Under the pieces are notes generated by a model. That model had not been told where the DNA came from. It saw nothing but the letters and a program-made list of their open reading frames with translations, and did no database searches. 42,069 bases of DNA from assembly GCF_007997035.1 (NCBI RefSeq), contig NZ_VOSS01000023.1, forward strand, positions 1 through 42,069. The letters are read 5' to 3'. The translations under genes and the position numbers were made by a program. Of the stretch, positions 9,408 to 18,957 are shown piece after piece. How positions within the stretch are numbered: the first letter of the stretch is position 1; every line of letters starts with the position of its first letter. The stretch is from Ralstonia sp. TCR112 (GTDB lineage: Bacteria > Pseudomonadota > Gammaproteobacteria > Burkholderiales > Burkholderiaceae).

Positions 9408-10412
9408 ATGCAACGCAAACTTCGCCGGCTGACCCTGTCCGCCCTGGCAGCCGCCCTTTGCCTGGCGCCGCTGGCCGCCAGCCTGCCCGCCCACGCCGAC
9501 GAGCCGCTCAAGATCGGCTTCCTGGTCAAGATGCCGGAGCAGGCGTGGTTCATCAACGAGCAGAAAGCCGCCACCGAACTTGGCAAGAAGAACGGTTTTT
9601 CGGTGGTGAACATCGGTACGCCCGATGGTGAAAAGGTGCTGGCCGCCATCGACAACCTGGGCGCGCAAGGTGCCAAGGGCTTCGTCATCTGCGCACCGGA
9701 CGTGCGCCTCGGGCCGGCCATCTCCGCACGCGCCAAGCACTACAACATGAAGTTCGTCACGGTGGACGATCAGCTCGTCGACTCGTCCGGCAAGCCGCTG
9801 GCCAACGTGCCGCACCTCGGCATGTCGGCCTTCAAGATCGGCAACCAGGTCGGCCAGGCCATCTCCGACGAGATGAAGCGCCGCGGCTGGAAGCCCGAGG
9901 AAGTGGGGGCGCTGCGCATCACCAACTACGAACTGCCGACCGCCAAGCTGCGCACCGACGGCGCCACGCAGACGCTGCTGGCCGGCGGCTTCAAGAAAGA
10001 GAACATCTTCGACGCGCCGCAAAAGACGACCGACGACGCTGGCGGCTTCAATGCGGCATCGCCGGTGCTGGCGCAGCATGCCAACATCAAGAAGTGGGTG
10101 ATCTTCGCGCTCAATGAAGAGAGCGTGCTGGGCGGCGTGCGCGCCACCGAGCAACTGCACATCCCGGCAGCCGATGTGATCGGCGTCGGCATCAACGGTG
10201 CCGGCGAGGCGTTTGCCGAATTCCAGAAGAAGGAGCAGACGGGCTTCTTCGGCACGATTGCCGTCAGTTCGACCAACCACGGCAAGGACAGCGCTGCAAA
10301 CCTCGTCGACTGGATCAAGACGGGCAAGCAACCGCCGGCCGATACGCAGACCACCGGCAAGCTGATGGTGCGCAGCAACTGGCAAGAAGTGCGCAAGGAA
10401 CTGGGCATTTGA
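9408..10412 (+). CDS. araF: L-arabinose ABC transporter, periplasmic binding protein
   Basis: A 334-residue type I periplasmic sugar-binding protein. A Sec signal peptide covers residues 1-30 and ends PAHA-DEP. The mature protein follows E. coli AraF closely in pattern: LKIGFLVKMPEQAWF, PDGEKVLAAIDNL, AKGFVICAPD, VDDQLVDS.GKPL, ESVLGGVRATE, VIGVGINGAGEA. It captures L-arabinose (AraF and ChvE relatives may also bind D-galactose) and delivers it to AraH. The start has a clear GAGGAGA ribosome site. A long imperfect palindrome begins directly after its stop and separates it from araG, an arrangement that usually gives more binding protein than membrane components. Confidence 0.93.
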   Translation: MQRKLRRLTLSALAAALCLAPLAASLPAHADEPLKIGFLVKMPEQAWFINEQKAATELGKKNGFSVVNIGTPDGEKVLAAIDNLGAQGAKGFVICAPDVRLGPAISARAKHYNMKFVTVDDQLVDSSGKPLANVPHLGMSAFKIGNQVGQAISDEMKRRGWKPEEVGALRITNYELPTAKLRTDGATQTLLAGGFKKENIFDAPQKTTDDAGGFNAASPVLAQHANIKKWVIFALNEESVLGGVRATEQLHIPAADVIGVGINGAGEAFAEFQKKEQTGFFGTIAVSSTNHGKDSAANLVDWIKTGKQPPADTQTTGKLMVRSNWQEVRKELGI

Positions 10413-10533
10413 GAACCGGCTCACGATCCCACTGCGCGGCTCGCAGTTGACCTTGCGATGCTCGCCGTACCCATGTACGACTGCGCTTCTCAGGCCAGCC
10501 TCGGGCCGCTCGCTACGGATCGTGAACCGGTTC
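10413..10533. repeat. 121-bp imperfect palindrome between araF and araG
   Basis: The outer arms GAACCGGCTCACGATCC (10413-10429) and GGATCGTGAACCGGTTC (10517-10533) are complementary at 16 of 17 positions; the remaining pair is tolerated as G-U in one strand's RNA. The exact centre holds a second hairpin, CGTAC-CCAT-GTACG (10466-10479). Between them the arms are only loosely complementary. It starts on the base after the araF stop. Likely roles are protecting the 3' end of the araF message or attenuating araG-araH; a mobile palindromic element is the other reading. Confidence 0.7.
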
Positions 10534-10564
10534 AGCGCCAAGGCCAGCGAAAAAAAGGCAATCG

Positions 10565-12094
10565 ATGACAGTCCAATCACTTGAAGAGAGCGGCCCGCCG
10601 AACGCTTCCGCTGGCGCGTATCTGAAGCTCGACGGCATCACCGTGCGCTTTCCTGGCGTGCTCGCGCTCGACCACGTCTCGCTCGACATCCGCCGCGGCG
10701 AGGTGCACGGCCTGATGGGCGAAAACGGCGCGGGCAAGTCGACGCTGCTCAAGGTGCTGTCGGGCGTCAACCAGCCGGAGAACGGCACGCTGTCGCTCGA
10801 CGGCGTGCCGCAGCAGTTCACGAACACGCGTGCAGCCATTGCGGCGGGCATCGCGATCATCTATCAGGAACTGCACCTCGTACCTGAACTGACGGTGGCG
10901 GAAAACCTGATGCTCGGTGCGCTGCCCAACCGCTTTGGCGTGCTCGACGAGAAGACGCTGATCGCCCGCGCGCTGCGCGAGCTCGAACGGCTGGGCGAGA
11001 AGCTCGATCCGGCGCAGCCCGTCAAGCATCTGTCGATCGGCCAGCGCCAGATGATCGAGATCGGCAAGGCGCTGATGCGCGACGCACGCGTGATCGCCTT
11101 TGACGAACCCACGAGTTCGCTCTCCTCGCGCGAGACGACGCAGTTGTTCCGCATCATTCGCGCGCTCAAGGCCGAGGGCCGCGCAGTCATCTACGTCACG
11201 CATCGCATGGAAGAGGTGTACGAACTGTGCGATCGCGTGACCGTGTTCCGCGACGGCCGGCACATCGACACGTTCAACGCCGGCGCGAACCTCGATCGCG
11301 AACGGCTCATCCGCTGCATGGTCGGCCGCTCGATCCAGGACGTGTACGGCTACAAGCCGCGCCCGCTCGGCGGCGTGAAGGTCGACGTGCGCGGACTGAT
11401 GGGGCCCGGCTTGAGCGAACCCGCATCGTTCCGGGCGCATGCAGGCGAAATCGTCGGCTTCTTCGGGCTGGTGGGCGCAGGGCGCTCCGAGCTGATGAAG
11501 CTGCTCTACGGCGCGGTCAAACCCACAGCAGGCGAGATTCGCCTGAACGGCAAGCGCGTCCAGTTCAACTCGCCGCGCGATGCGGTCCGCGCGGGTGTCG
11601 CGCTCTGCCCGGAAGACCGCAAGCAGGAAGGCATCGTCGCCATCGCTTCGGTCTCGGACAACCTGAACATCAGTTGCCGGCGCCACTTCAGCCGCTTCAG
11701 CGTGCTCAACAACCGGCAGGAAGCGCGGACCACCCAGTCGTTCATCGACAAGCTCGCCATCAAGACGCGCAACGGCGAAACGCCCATCGGCAAGCTGTCG
11801 GGCGGCAATCAGCAGAAGGTGATTCTCTCGCGCTGGCTGGCCGAGGACATCGACGTCTTCCTGATGGACGAGCCCACGCGCGGCATCGACGTCGGCGCCC
11901 GCAGCGAAATCTACAGCCTGCTCTACGGCCTTGCCGAGGCGGGGCGCACCGTCATCGTCGTGTCGAGCGACCTGGCGGAAGTCATCGGCGTGGCCGACCG
12001 CGTGCTCGTGATGAAGCAAGGCCGCATCGTCGGCGATCTGCCCAGAGAGCACGCCTCGCCCGACACCCTCATCAAACTCGCGCTGCCACGCTAG
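10565..12094 (+). CDS. araG: L-arabinose ABC transporter, ATP-binding protein
   Basis: A 509-residue tandem ATPase of the sugar (CUT2) type. The first nucleotide-binding domain (about 20-255) has Walker [10 protein letters not shown] (52-60), signature [15 protein letters not shown] and Walker [12 protein letters not shown]. The second (about 265-505) has the degenerate P-loop GLVGAGRSE that is normal for AraG/MglA/RbsA, and a full LSGGNQQKV signature with [10 protein letters not shown]. It energises sugar uptake through AraH. It begins 152 bp after araF, with the palindrome in between, and an AAAGG site lies before the ATG. araH starts 15 bp after its stop. Confidence 0.94.
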   Translation: MTVQSLEESGPPNASAGAYLKLDGITVRFPGVLALDHVSLDIRRGEVHGLMGENGAGKSTLLKVLSGVNQPENGTLSLDGVPQQFTNTRAAIAAGIAIIYQELHLVPELTVAENLMLGALPNRFGVLDEKTLIARALRELERLGEKLDPAQPVKHLSIGQRQMIEIGKALMRDARVIAFDEPTSSLSSRETTQLFRIIRALKAEGRAVIYVTHRMEEVYELCDRVTVFRDGRHIDTFNAGANLDRERLIRCMVGRSIQDVYGYKPRPLGGVKVDVRGLMGPGLSEPASFRAHAGEIVGFFGLVGAGRSELMKLLYGAVKPTAGEIRLNGKRVQFNSPRDAVRAGVALCPEDRKQEGIVAIASVSDNLNISCRRHFSRFSVLNNRQEARTTQSFIDKLAIKTRNGETPIGKLSGGNQQKVILSRWLAEDIDVFLMDEPTRGIDVGARSEIYSLLYGLAEAGRTVIVVSSDLAEVIGVADRVLVMKQGRIVGDLPREHASPDTLIKLALPR

Positions 12095-12109
12095 CGCGAA
12101 TCACGCCTC

Positions 12110-13135
12110 ATGGAAACCGACCCTATGCAAACGCCATCCACCGAATCCGTGCCGGGCGGCCCGCCGTTAGCCGCCTCCGGCATTCCAAGCCGCGCCGCCC
12201 TCACGTGGGAGCTGGTCAACCGATCGGGCATCGTCGTGGTGTTCCTCCTGCTGTTCACCGCGCTGGCGTTCACGGTGCCGGGCTTCGTCAGCAGTCGCAA
12301 CATCCAGGGCCTGCTGCTCTCCGTCACCCTGATCGGCTCCATTTCCGTCACGATGATGTTCGTCCTCGCACTCGGCGAGGTGGACTTGTCCGTCGCCTCC
12401 ATCGTCGCCTTCGCGGGCGTGGTGGCATCGACGCTCATCACCGCAACGCACAGCGTGGCGCTTGGTGTCGGAGCCGGCGTGCTGGCAGGCGGCCTGGTCG
12501 GGCTCGTCAACGGCGTGCTGGTGGCGCGCTACCAGATCAACTCGCTGATCGTCACGCTGGCCATGATGGAAGTCGTGCGCGGCCTCGCCTTCATCACCTC
12601 CAACGGCGACGCGGTCATGATTTCCGAAGAGAGCTTCTTCGACCTGGGCGGCGGATCCTTCCTCGGTATTTCATACCCGATCTGGAGCAACATCGTTGGT
12701 TTCGCACTGTTCGGCTTCCTGCTCAAGAAGACGGTGTTCGGTAAGAACGTCCTTGCCGTCGGCGGCAATGAAGAAGCCGCGCTGCTTGCCGGCCTGCCTG
12801 TCACACGCATCAAGATCGCCGTGTTCGTCCTGCAGGGCCTGGTGACGGGCTTTGCCGGCGTGATGCTGGCCTCGCGCATGAGTCTGGGCGATCCGAAAAC
12901 GTCCGTCGGGCTTGAGCTGGGCGTGATCTCGGCCTGCGTGCTGGGCGGAGTGTCGCTCACGGGCGGGGTCGCAACCGTGTCCGGCGTGCTGGTCGGCGTT
13001 CTGATCATGGGGTCGGTGCAGAACGCAATGAGCCTGATGAACGTGCCGACGTTCTATCAGTACCTGATCCGCGGCGGCATTCTGCTGCTGGCGGTGTGGT
13101 TTGATCGGATTCGCCGCAACAAGCGGGCAAGCTGA
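12110..13135 (+). CDS. araH: L-arabinose ABC transporter, permease
   Basis: A 341-residue inner-membrane permease of the RbsC/AraH family with roughly 9-10 hydrophobic segments. The family signatures are present: MMFVLALGEVDLSVASIVAFAGVVA near 80-104, a GLVNGVLVARYQINSLIVTLAMMEVVRG segment, and GVSLTGGVATVSGVLVGVLIMGSVQNAM near the C terminus. The N-terminal 30 residues are polar and Pro-rich, and the start could be the second Met at 12125. It is the last gene of the operon and is followed by a strong terminator at 13163. Confidence 0.92.
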   Translation: METDPMQTPSTESVPGGPPLAASGIPSRAALTWELVNRSGIVVVFLLLFTALAFTVPGFVSSRNIQGLLLSVTLIGSISVTMMFVLALGEVDLSVASIVAFAGVVASTLITATHSVALGVGAGVLAGGLVGLVNGVLVARYQINSLIVTLAMMEVVRGLAFITSNGDAVMISEESFFDLGGGSFLGISYPIWSNIVGFALFGFLLKKTVFGKNVLAVGGNEEAALLAGLPVTRIKIAVFVLQGLVTGFAGVMLASRMSLGDPKTSVGLELGVISACVLGGVSLTGGVATVSGVLVGVLIMGSVQNAMSLMNVPTFYQYLIRGGILLLAVWFDRIRRNKRAS

Positions 13136-13162
13136 CACGCCACTCGGCTTTTACACGGCAAC

Positions 13163-13188
13163 AAAAAAGCCCGCATGTGCGGGCTTTT
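13163..13188. terminator. Bidirectional intrinsic terminator
   Basis: A-run, then GCCCGCA (13169-13175), TG, TGCGGGC (13178-13184), then TTTT. It lies between the convergent araH (stop 13135) and barstar-like gene (stop 13231) and can end both transcripts. Confidence 0.9.
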
Positions 13189-13230
13189 CCATTCCAATGC
13201 CGATGATCGATGATCGGCGCCGGAGCACCT

Positions 13231-13854
13231 TCAAGCGAACGAATAGAACACGCGGAACTGAACCTTGCGCTCGGCCCAGAATTCGGCTGCGTCGCGGAAG
13301 ACGTCCAACAGCACTTCACGCGCTTCCTTATCGAACTTGGGCTGGCACGGCAGACCCTCAAGCACGATCACAAAACCCGGTTGCGGGCCGGCCTTGTAGA
13401 TCATGTCGGTCAGGCAGTCGGCCAAGGCATCGAAGTTCTTGCCGAAATGCTTCGGGAACAGAAACTCGCGCGCAATCACGTCGAGCACTTCACTCTTGGT
13501 CGTCGCCGCCGCGCAGTTGGCGTACAGGAAATGCTGGCCAAGGCTGGCCGCCGACTCGGCCAGATCCGCCACGCGGAACGCGCGGATCGACTGCACGATA
13601 TTCGGACGCACCGTCTTGAACAGGTTCATGGCGTCTTCGCGACCTCCGTCGTCGTCCGTCTGAGTGTTGTCCTGCGTCATGATGTTCTGCGGTGCGCTTT
13701 GAGGCAACTTGGCCGCCCCCCCGACGCGTGCGCCCAGGGCTTGCATCCCGACCACACCGTCGTACAGATTTTGCGCCTTGTGCCACGCCTCGCGGGCCAC
13801 GCGCTCATCGCGTGCGGTGAGCGAGTCGTCCAGCCCAAACATGTTGGTCGTCAT
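13231..13854 (-). CDS. Barstar-like RNase inhibitor with long N-terminal extension
   Basis: The C-terminal half (about 88-207) is a barstar-family domain. The core motif is FLFPKHFGKNFDALADCLTD (131-150); Asp142 and Asp146 align with barstar Asp35 and Asp39, the residues that plug the RNase active site. Classic barstar is about 90 residues, whereas this protein is 207. The first 85 residues are polar, with an acidic TQDNTQTDDDGGRED stretch, and match no domain I know. The ATG at 13854 overlaps the RNase stop as ATGA, which supports this long form; Met59 or Met76 are alternative internal starts. It would neutralise the RNase encoded just upstream, should any remain in the cytoplasm. Confidence 0.85.
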   Translation of the reverse strand: MTTNMFGLDDSLTARDERVAREAWHKAQNLYDGVVGMQALGARVGGAAKLPQSAPQNIMTQDNTQTDDDGGREDAMNLFKTVRPNIVQSIRAFRVADLAESAASLGQHFLYANCAAATTKSEVLDVIAREFLFPKHFGKNFDALADCLTDMIYKAGPQPGFVIVLEGLPCQPKFDKEAREVLLDVFRDAAEFWAERKVQFRVFYSFA

Positions 13855-14285
13855 CGCTGTATCCGTTGAAAACTGTTGTAGTGATCTTCCGTGTAGTAGC
13901 AGTCGTTGGCCGCTTGCTGATCGCCGCCGCAGATGATGCGTCGGGCGCCACGGTTGCGAGCCCCTCGCGTCTTCACGGTGTACTCGTGGTAATAGCCACG
14001 CCGTTGCGCAGGCAAACGCCGTTCATAGTTGCCGAACGTGGTGCCATCTTTCGCATAGGGGAACGGACCGCCCTGCTCGATCAGTGCCAGCGTGCGCTGC
14101 GCCTCATTGGGCAGGTCTGCCGCACGAATGGTTCCCACGGCGGCAGCCATGCCGGATGTGTCCCGAGCGACTGCATTGGCCGGCAAACCGGCCGCCACCG
14201 ACAACGCAAGCGTTGCCGCCAGCGCGCCACGCGCCATCGCCTGAGATACGGAGCGGCCGATCCACGCCCCAAGTCGCTTTGTCAT
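13851..14285 (-). CDS. Secreted guanyl-specific ribonuclease (RNase Sa/barnase type)
   Basis: A 144-residue protein with a Sec signal peptide (charged N-terminus, hydrophobic core about 20-37, cut near ANA). The mature domain matches microbial guanyl-specific RNases of the N1/T1 family: GGPFPYAKDGTTFGNYERRLP, YYHEYTV, GARRIICGG and YTEDHYNSF. The catalytic triad is visible as Glu101, Arg116 and His135. Cys119 and Cys129 could form a disulphide. It cleaves RNA after G. Its stop overlaps the barstar ATG by 4 bp, so toxin and inhibitor are translated in order. Export implies a role outside the cell or periplasm (nutrient scavenging or competition) rather than a cytoplasmic toxin-antitoxin pair, but that is inference. 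Confidence 0.9.
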   Translation of the reverse strand: MTKRLGAWIGRSVSQAMARGALAATLALSVAAGLPANAVARDTSGMAAAVGTIRAADLPNEAQRTLALIEQGGPFPYAKDGTTFGNYERRLPAQRRGYYHEYTVKTRGARNRGARRIICGGDQQAANDCYYTEDHYNSFQRIQR

Positions 14286-14706
14286 CAGCAGGCCCTAACG
14301 GGAGAATCGCGCCAGCCGGAGCCCGGCGCAGGTCACAAGCGCAGGTGGCCGCCCAATAGTGATCCGGACAGCCGGTTTGCAGCTGAAAGCGAAGCGGCTC
14401 AATGCGTGAGAGGCCTGGCAGGGAATGACAAGTCGGGCGACTGCCGAAGACTTGGGGAATCCTTCCGCCTGCAAAAACCTACCCATTGCGCGCACCAAAT
14501 AAGGCAAACCGGCTAGACGTGTGTACGGAAAACCGCTTTTTCGAACCGTCTGGCCCTGTTCGGACCTCATGTGCTCAGAAGCACCCCTTCAGCCCGTAAG
14601 GGTACGCTCATCGATGGCAACAATCAACCGATGGTAAAAGTCTGAAGGGTTTTTCCACATCAGTATTGAGTTCTTTCGAATGTAAGCGCACGCACACTTA
14701 CAGAGC
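14286..14706. other. Intergenic stretch without a recognised gene
   Basis: About 420 bp between the RNase start and the maeB terminator. Minus-strand frames of 91 codons (14295-14570) and 64 codons (14589-14783) are open, but they resemble no family and lack convincing ribosome sites. The stretch has lower GC than its flanks, especially 14640-14710. It presumably carries the promoter for the RNase-barstar unit, but no confident -35/-10 pair was found. Confidence 0.5.
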
Positions 14707-14736
14707 AAAAAAAAGGAGCGCAGCATCGTGCGCTCC
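14707..14736 (-). terminator. Intrinsic terminator of maeB
   Basis: Read on the minus strand: GGAGCGCA (14736-14729), a 6-nt loop, TGCGCTCC (14722-14715), then eight T. The stem is 8 bp. It stands 21 bp beyond the maeB stop. Confidence 0.92.
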
Positions 14737-14757
14737 CTTTTTCTGGTGCAGTGGCGA

Positions 14758-17103
14758 TCAGCGTTGCGCCTGTGCAGCAGCATCCACCACGGTCAGGGCC
14801 GTCATGTTGAGGATGCGTCGCACCGTAGCCGACGGCGTGAGGATATGCACCGGCTTCTTCGCGCCCAGCAGGATCGGGCCGATGGCGATGTTGTTGCCAG
14901 CCGCCGTCTTCAGCAGGTTGTAGGCGATGTTGGCAGCGTCGATGTTGGGCATGACCAACAGGTTCGCTTCGCCCTTCAGGGTCGAATCGGGCACCAGCGA
15001 GTCGCGGAGCTTTTCGTCGAGCGCCGCATCACCGTGCATCTCGCCATCCACCTCCAGGGTCGGCGCACGTTCGCGCAGAATGGCCAAAGTTTCACGCATC
15101 TTGACGGCGGAAGGCGCTTCCGAGGAGCCGAAGTTGGAGTGCGACATCAGCGCAACTTTCGGCTTGATGCCAAAGCGGCACAGTTCCTCGGCAGCCATGA
15201 TGGTGATCTCGGCGAGCTGCTCCGCAGTCGGATCGACGTTGACGTGTGTGTCCGTGAGGAAGATCTGGCGCCCGGGCAGAACCAGGCCGTTCATGGCGGC
15301 GTACACGCAGTTCGTGCCGCCAATGACCTGGTCGATATAGCGCAGGTGGGCGGCGGTGTTGCTGACCGTGCCGCAAATCATGCCGTCGGCTTCGCCCTTG
15401 TGGATCATGACAGCGCCGATCAGCGTCGAACGGCGGCGCAATTCGAGCTTCGCGTATTGCGGCGTCACGCCCTTGCGCGCCATCAGCTTGTAGTACGTCT
15501 CCCAGTAGTCGCGGAAGCGCTGGTCGTGTTCAGGGTTCACCACGGTGAAATCCACGCCCTCGCGCAGGCGCAGGCCGAAACGCTCGATGCGATGGGCGAT
15601 CACGCTCGGGCGGCCGATCAGGATCGGGCTGGCGAGCTTTTCGTCCACGACGATCTGCACGGCACGGAGGACGCGCTCTTCTTCACCCTCGGCAAAGACG
15701 ATGCGCTTGTTCTCCATCGGCACCTTGCGGGCGGCCGAGAAGATCGGCTTCATCAGCGTGCCGGAGTGGTAGACGAACTGCTGCAGATGCTGGCGGTAGG
15801 CGTCCATGTCTTCGATCGGACGCTGCGCCACGCCCGAGAGCATGGCCGCTTGCGCCACGGCCGGCGCGATCTTGACGATCAGGCGCGGGTCGAAGGGCTT
15901 CGGAATCAGGTATTCGGGGCCGAACGACAGATCCTGGATGCCGTAGGCGGAAGCCACGATGTCGCTTTGCTCCTGGCGGGCCAGTTCTGCCACCGCGTGC
16001 ACGGCGGCAACTTCCATCTCACGCGTGATGGTGGTCGCGCCCACGTCCAGCGCCCCGCGGAAGATGAACGGGAAGCACAGGACGTTGTTGACCTGGTTCG
16101 GGTAGTCCGTGCGGCCGGTGCCCATGATGACGTCGGGGCGCACTTCCTTGGCCAGCTCCGGCAGGATTTCCGGGTTCGGGTTGGCCAGCGCGAAGATGAT
16201 CGGCTTGTCGGCCATGCGCTTGACCATGTCCTGCTTAAGCACGCCGGCGGCGGACAGCCCCAGGAAAATGTCGGCGCCGTCGATGACTTCGGCCAGCGTA
16301 CGCAGATCGGTCTTCTGTGCGAAGTGCGCCTTGTCCGGATCCATCAGTTCGGTACGGCCTTCGTAGACAACGCCCGCCAGGTCCGTCACCCAGATGTTTT
16401 CGCGCGGCAGGCCCAGATCGACCAGCAGGTCGAGGCAGGCCAGCGCCGCAGCGCCCGCGCCCGATGCCACCAGCTTGACCTTCTTGATGTCCTTGCCGAC
16501 GACCTTCAGTGCGTTTGTGATGCCTGCGCCCACGACGATGGCGGTGCCGTGCTGGTCATCGTGGAAGACGGGAATCTTCATGCGCTTGCGCAGTTCGCGC
16601 TCGACGAAGAAGCACTCCGGCGCCTTGATGTCTTCCAGGTTGATGCCGCCGAAGGTCGGCTCCAGCGAGGCGATGATATCGACCAGCTTCTGGGGGTCTT
16701 TTTCGTTGATCTCGATGTCAAACACATCGATACCGGCAAATTTCTTGAAGAGGCCTGCCTTGCCTTCCATGACCGGCTTCGAGGCTTCCGGGCCGATGTC
16801 GCCAAGGCCGAGCACCGCCGTGCCGTTGGTCACCACGCCGACGAGGTTGCCGCGTGCGGTGTAGCGGAACGAGTTCGCAACGTCTTCGACGATCTCTTCG
16901 CAGGCGGCGGCAACGCCGGGCGAATACGCCAGGGCCAAGTCGCGCTGGTTCGACAGCGGCTTGGTCGGCGTGACGGAAATCTTGCCCGGGGTCGGAAACT
17001 CGTGGTACTCCAGCGCGGCCTTGCGCAAGGCGGCGCGCTGCTGCGCCTTGAGTTCTTCATCCGTGCGGGCGGGCTGCTGAGGCTGGGAATCCACCGTGGT
17101 CAT
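14758..17103 (-). CDS. maeB: NADP-dependent malic enzyme (malate dehydrogenase, oxaloacetate-decarboxylating)
   Basis: A 781-residue two-domain enzyme converting malate and NADP+ to pyruvate, CO2 and NADPH. The N-terminal malic-enzyme half (about 25-440) carries [25 protein letters not shown], the [16 protein letters not shown] active-site region and a Rossmann segment [17 protein letters not shown]. The C-terminal half (about 445-780) resembles phosphotransacetylase ([35 protein letters not shown]) and is thought to be regulatory in this class. The ATG at 17103 is preferred over 17148: GAGAG lies just upstream of the former and homologues begin close to it. It is divergent from thiL, with 239 bp between the starts, and ends at the terminator at 14707. 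Confidence 0.95.
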   Translation of the reverse strand: MTTVDSQPQQPARTDEELKAQQRAALRKAALEYHEFPTPGKISVTPTKPLSNQRDLALAYSPGVAAACEEIVEDVANSFRYTARGNLVGVVTNGTAVLGLGDIGPEASKPVMEGKAGLFKKFAGIDVFDIEINEKDPQKLVDIIASLEPTFGGINLEDIKAPECFFVERELRKRMKIPVFHDDQHGTAIVVGAGITNALKVVGKDIKKVKLVASGAGAAALACLDLLVDLGLPRENIWVTDLAGVVYEGRTELMDPDKAHFAQKTDLRTLAEVIDGADIFLGLSAAGVLKQDMVKRMADKPIIFALANPNPEILPELAKEVRPDVIMGTGRTDYPNQVNNVLCFPFIFRGALDVGATTITREMEVAAVHAVAELARQEQSDIVASAYGIQDLSFGPEYLIPKPFDPRLIVKIAPAVAQAAMLSGVAQRPIEDMDAYRQHLQQFVYHSGTLMKPIFSAARKVPMENKRIVFAEGEEERVLRAVQIVVDEKLASPILIGRPSVIAHRIERFGLRLREGVDFTVVNPEHDQRFRDYWETYYKLMARKGVTPQYAKLELRRRSTLIGAVMIHKGEADGMICGTVSNTAAHLRYIDQVIGGTNCVYAAMNGLVLPGRQIFLTDTHVNVDPTAEQLAEITIMAAEELCRFGIKPKVALMSHSNFGSSEAPSAVKMRETLAILRERAPTLEVDGEMHGDAALDEKLRDSLVPDSTLKGEANLLVMPNIDAANIAYNLLKTAAGNNIAIGPILLGAKKPVHILTPSATVRRILNMTALTVVDAAAQAQR

Positions 17104-17342
17104 GGGTCTCTCGTATCGGGTGGCCAGCGCGCACGCCGGCCGTCGCATCTAGCGGGCCACCGGGATACCCTCACGAGCGCCACGGGAATACGGTCCGCCT
17201 CCTTGGGCCCGTCATTTTATATAGTGAAAAGCGATCTCACAACGGGATTTTGGGTGGGAGTGCCATGCGCATTCGCTACAATATTCCACCGTCCTGTCAC
17301 GGCACCATCGGGCTTGCCCCATATTCTTCCATCGCCGCTGCC

Positions 17343-18350
17343 GTGTCTAAACCCGTCCACCCCTCCAACTTCGGCGATCCGGCGGACAATCTGTCCGAAT
17401 TTGGTCTGATCCGCCGTTATTTCACGCGGCCGACCTCGAAAGCGACGTTGGGCGTGGGCGACGACTGCGCCCTGCTTGCGCCGCGCCCGGGGCACGAATT
17501 GGCGATCTCCACCGACATGCTGGTCGCCGGCCGTCACTTCTTTCCACATGCGGAGCCGCGCGCACTTGGCCATAAGGCGCTCGCTGTCAACCTCTCTGAC
17601 CTGGCAGCGATGGGCGCCGAGCCCCGCGCCTTTACGCTCGCCGTGGCATTGCCCCAGGCCGATGCGGCGTGGCTCAAACCGTTTTCCGAAGGCTTGCTCG
17701 CCTTGGCCGATGCGTTTCGCTGCGAACTGATCGGCGGCGACACTACACGGGGGCCGCTCACCCTCAGCCTGACCGTCTTCGGCGACGTTCCCGCCGCTGC
17801 GGCACTACGTCGCGACGCCGCCCGCCCTGGCGATGACATCTGGGTCTCGGGCTCCGTAGGCGACGCACGACTCGCGCTGGGCGCCTTGCGCGACGAGTGG
17901 CCGCTGACGCCCCAGGCGCTCGCTCAGGTGCAGCCGCGCATGGACATGCCCTCGCCGCGCATCACGCTCGGCCTGGCATTGCGCGGTATCGCCCGGGCAG
18001 CACTTGACGTATCTGACGGCTTGTTGGGCGATCTTGGCCACATCCTCGCGCAATCCCGCGTGGGAGCGACGATCGTGGTGGACGATGTTCCGCGCTCGGC
18101 GACACTGGCGGCGCAGTCGCCGGCGCTTCAGCTGCAATGCACGCTGGCCGGCGGCGACGACTACGAACTTTGCTTCACTGCGCCTGCCGATGCGCGCGAC
18201 GCTGTGATCGCCGCCGGCAAGCGTGCGGGTGTGGCCGTGACGCGCATCGGCCGCATCGACGGCGAAACCGGCTTGCGACTCATCGATGCCAAAGGCGCGC
18301 CGGTTATCTTCACGCACGGCAGCTTCGACCATTTTTCTTCCGCCTCATGA
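17343..18350 (+). CDS. thiL: Thiamine-monophosphate kinase
   Basis: ThiL phosphorylates thiamine monophosphate to thiamine diphosphate with ATP, the last step of cofactor synthesis. The 335-residue protein of the PurM-like superfamily shows LSEFGLIRRYF, the metal/ATP-binding GVGDDCALL, STDMLVAGRHF, KALAVNLSDLAAMGAEPRAF, GGDTTRGPL, ALDVSDGLLGDLGH and LAGGDDYELCFTAP. The start is the GTG at 17343, chosen from the usual distance to SEFGLIRRYF. No strong ribosome site precedes it, and the frame is open upstream to 17250. A TACAAT -10-like hexamer lies at 17277-17282. No TPP riboswitch was recognised upstream. Its stop overlaps the pgpA start as ATGA. Confidence 0.93.
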   Translation: MSKPVHPSNFGDPADNLSEFGLIRRYFTRPTSKATLGVGDDCALLAPRPGHELAISTDMLVAGRHFFPHAEPRALGHKALAVNLSDLAAMGAEPRAFTLAVALPQADAAWLKPFSEGLLALADAFRCELIGGDTTRGPLTLSLTVFGDVPAAAALRRDAARPGDDIWVSGSVGDARLALGALRDEWPLTPQALAQVQPRMDMPSPRITLGLALRGIARAALDVSDGLLGDLGHILAQSRVGATIVVDDVPRSATLAAQSPALQLQCTLAGGDDYELCFTAPADARDAVIAAGKRAGVAVTRIGRIDGETGLRLIDAKGAPVIFTHGSFDHFSSAS

Positions 18351-18925
18351 TGTCTTCCGCTCCCTTCCCGCCATCCAATCCGCCGGGCCAGCCTGACACT
18401 GTTGTGCTCGAAGCGGGCCAGACCGTACAGGTACGCCGCCCCACGGCACGCTTCATGTTCGGCCATCCGGCGCGCATCCTCGCGCTCGGCTTCGGCTCGG
18501 GCCTCTCTCCCATCCTGCCGGGCACGGTCGGCACCCTGTACGCGTGGCTGATCTACGTTGTGTTTGCTCGGTGGATCTCAGGGCCGACTTGGCTGCTGAT
18601 CGCGGCGGTGGGTTTCGTGATCGGTATCTGGGCATGTGCCCGCACCGCGCGCGATCTGGGCGTGGCAGACCACGGCGCCATGGTGTGGGACGAAATGGTG
18701 GCGTTTTGGATCGTGCTGGCGTTTGTCACGCCCACCACGCTGGGCGGGCAATTCGCCGCTTTCCTCTGGTTCCGCTTCTTCGACATGGTCAAGCCGGCGC
18801 CCATTCGCTACTACGACCGCTCGCTCAAAGGCTTTGGCGTGCGCGGCGGCTACGGCGTGATGGTCGATGACATCCTGGCGGCGTTCTACACGCTGCTGGT
18901 GTTCGCGCTGTGGCGCTCGCTTTGA
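18347..18925 (+). CDS. pgpA: Phosphatidylglycerophosphatase A
   Basis: A 192-residue membrane protein that dephosphorylates phosphatidylglycerol phosphate to phosphatidylglycerol. After a variable 35-residue N-terminus it shows the PgpA motifs: LALGFGSGLSPILPGTVGTL, DLGVADHGAMVWDEMVAFW (acidic active-site region) and RFFDMVKPAPIRYYDRSLKGFGVRGGYGVMVDDILAAFY. About three to four membrane segments are visible. The ATG at 18347 overlaps the thiL stop; a second ATG follows immediately at 18350. pncC begins 32 bp after its stop, so the three genes are probably one transcript. Confidence 0.93.
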   Translation: MMSSAPFPPSNPPGQPDTVVLEAGQTVQVRRPTARFMFGHPARILALGFGSGLSPILPGTVGTLYAWLIYVVFARWISGPTWLLIAAVGFVIGIWACARTARDLGVADHGAMVWDEMVAFWIVLAFVTPTTLGGQFAAFLWFRFFDMVKPAPIRYYDRSLKGFGVRGGYGVMVDDILAAFYTLLVFALWRSL

Positions 18926-18957
18926 CGTTTGACGACCGAAGCTCCAAAGGTATCGCA

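Noticed and set aside
13231-14285. Classic cytoplasmic toxin-antitoxin module
   Set aside because: The RNase has a clear export signal, and the gene order is toxin first; an exported RNase with a cytoplasmic safety inhibitor fits better.
17104-17342. TPP riboswitch ahead of thiL
   Set aside because: No conserved TPP-aptamer words were found in the 239-bp gap; ThiL is usually not riboswitch-controlled in this context.
14728-17409. An 893-codon open frame on the plus strand
   Set aside because: It is antisense to maeB, whose product is clearly recognised. The frame is open because of high-GC codon bias.
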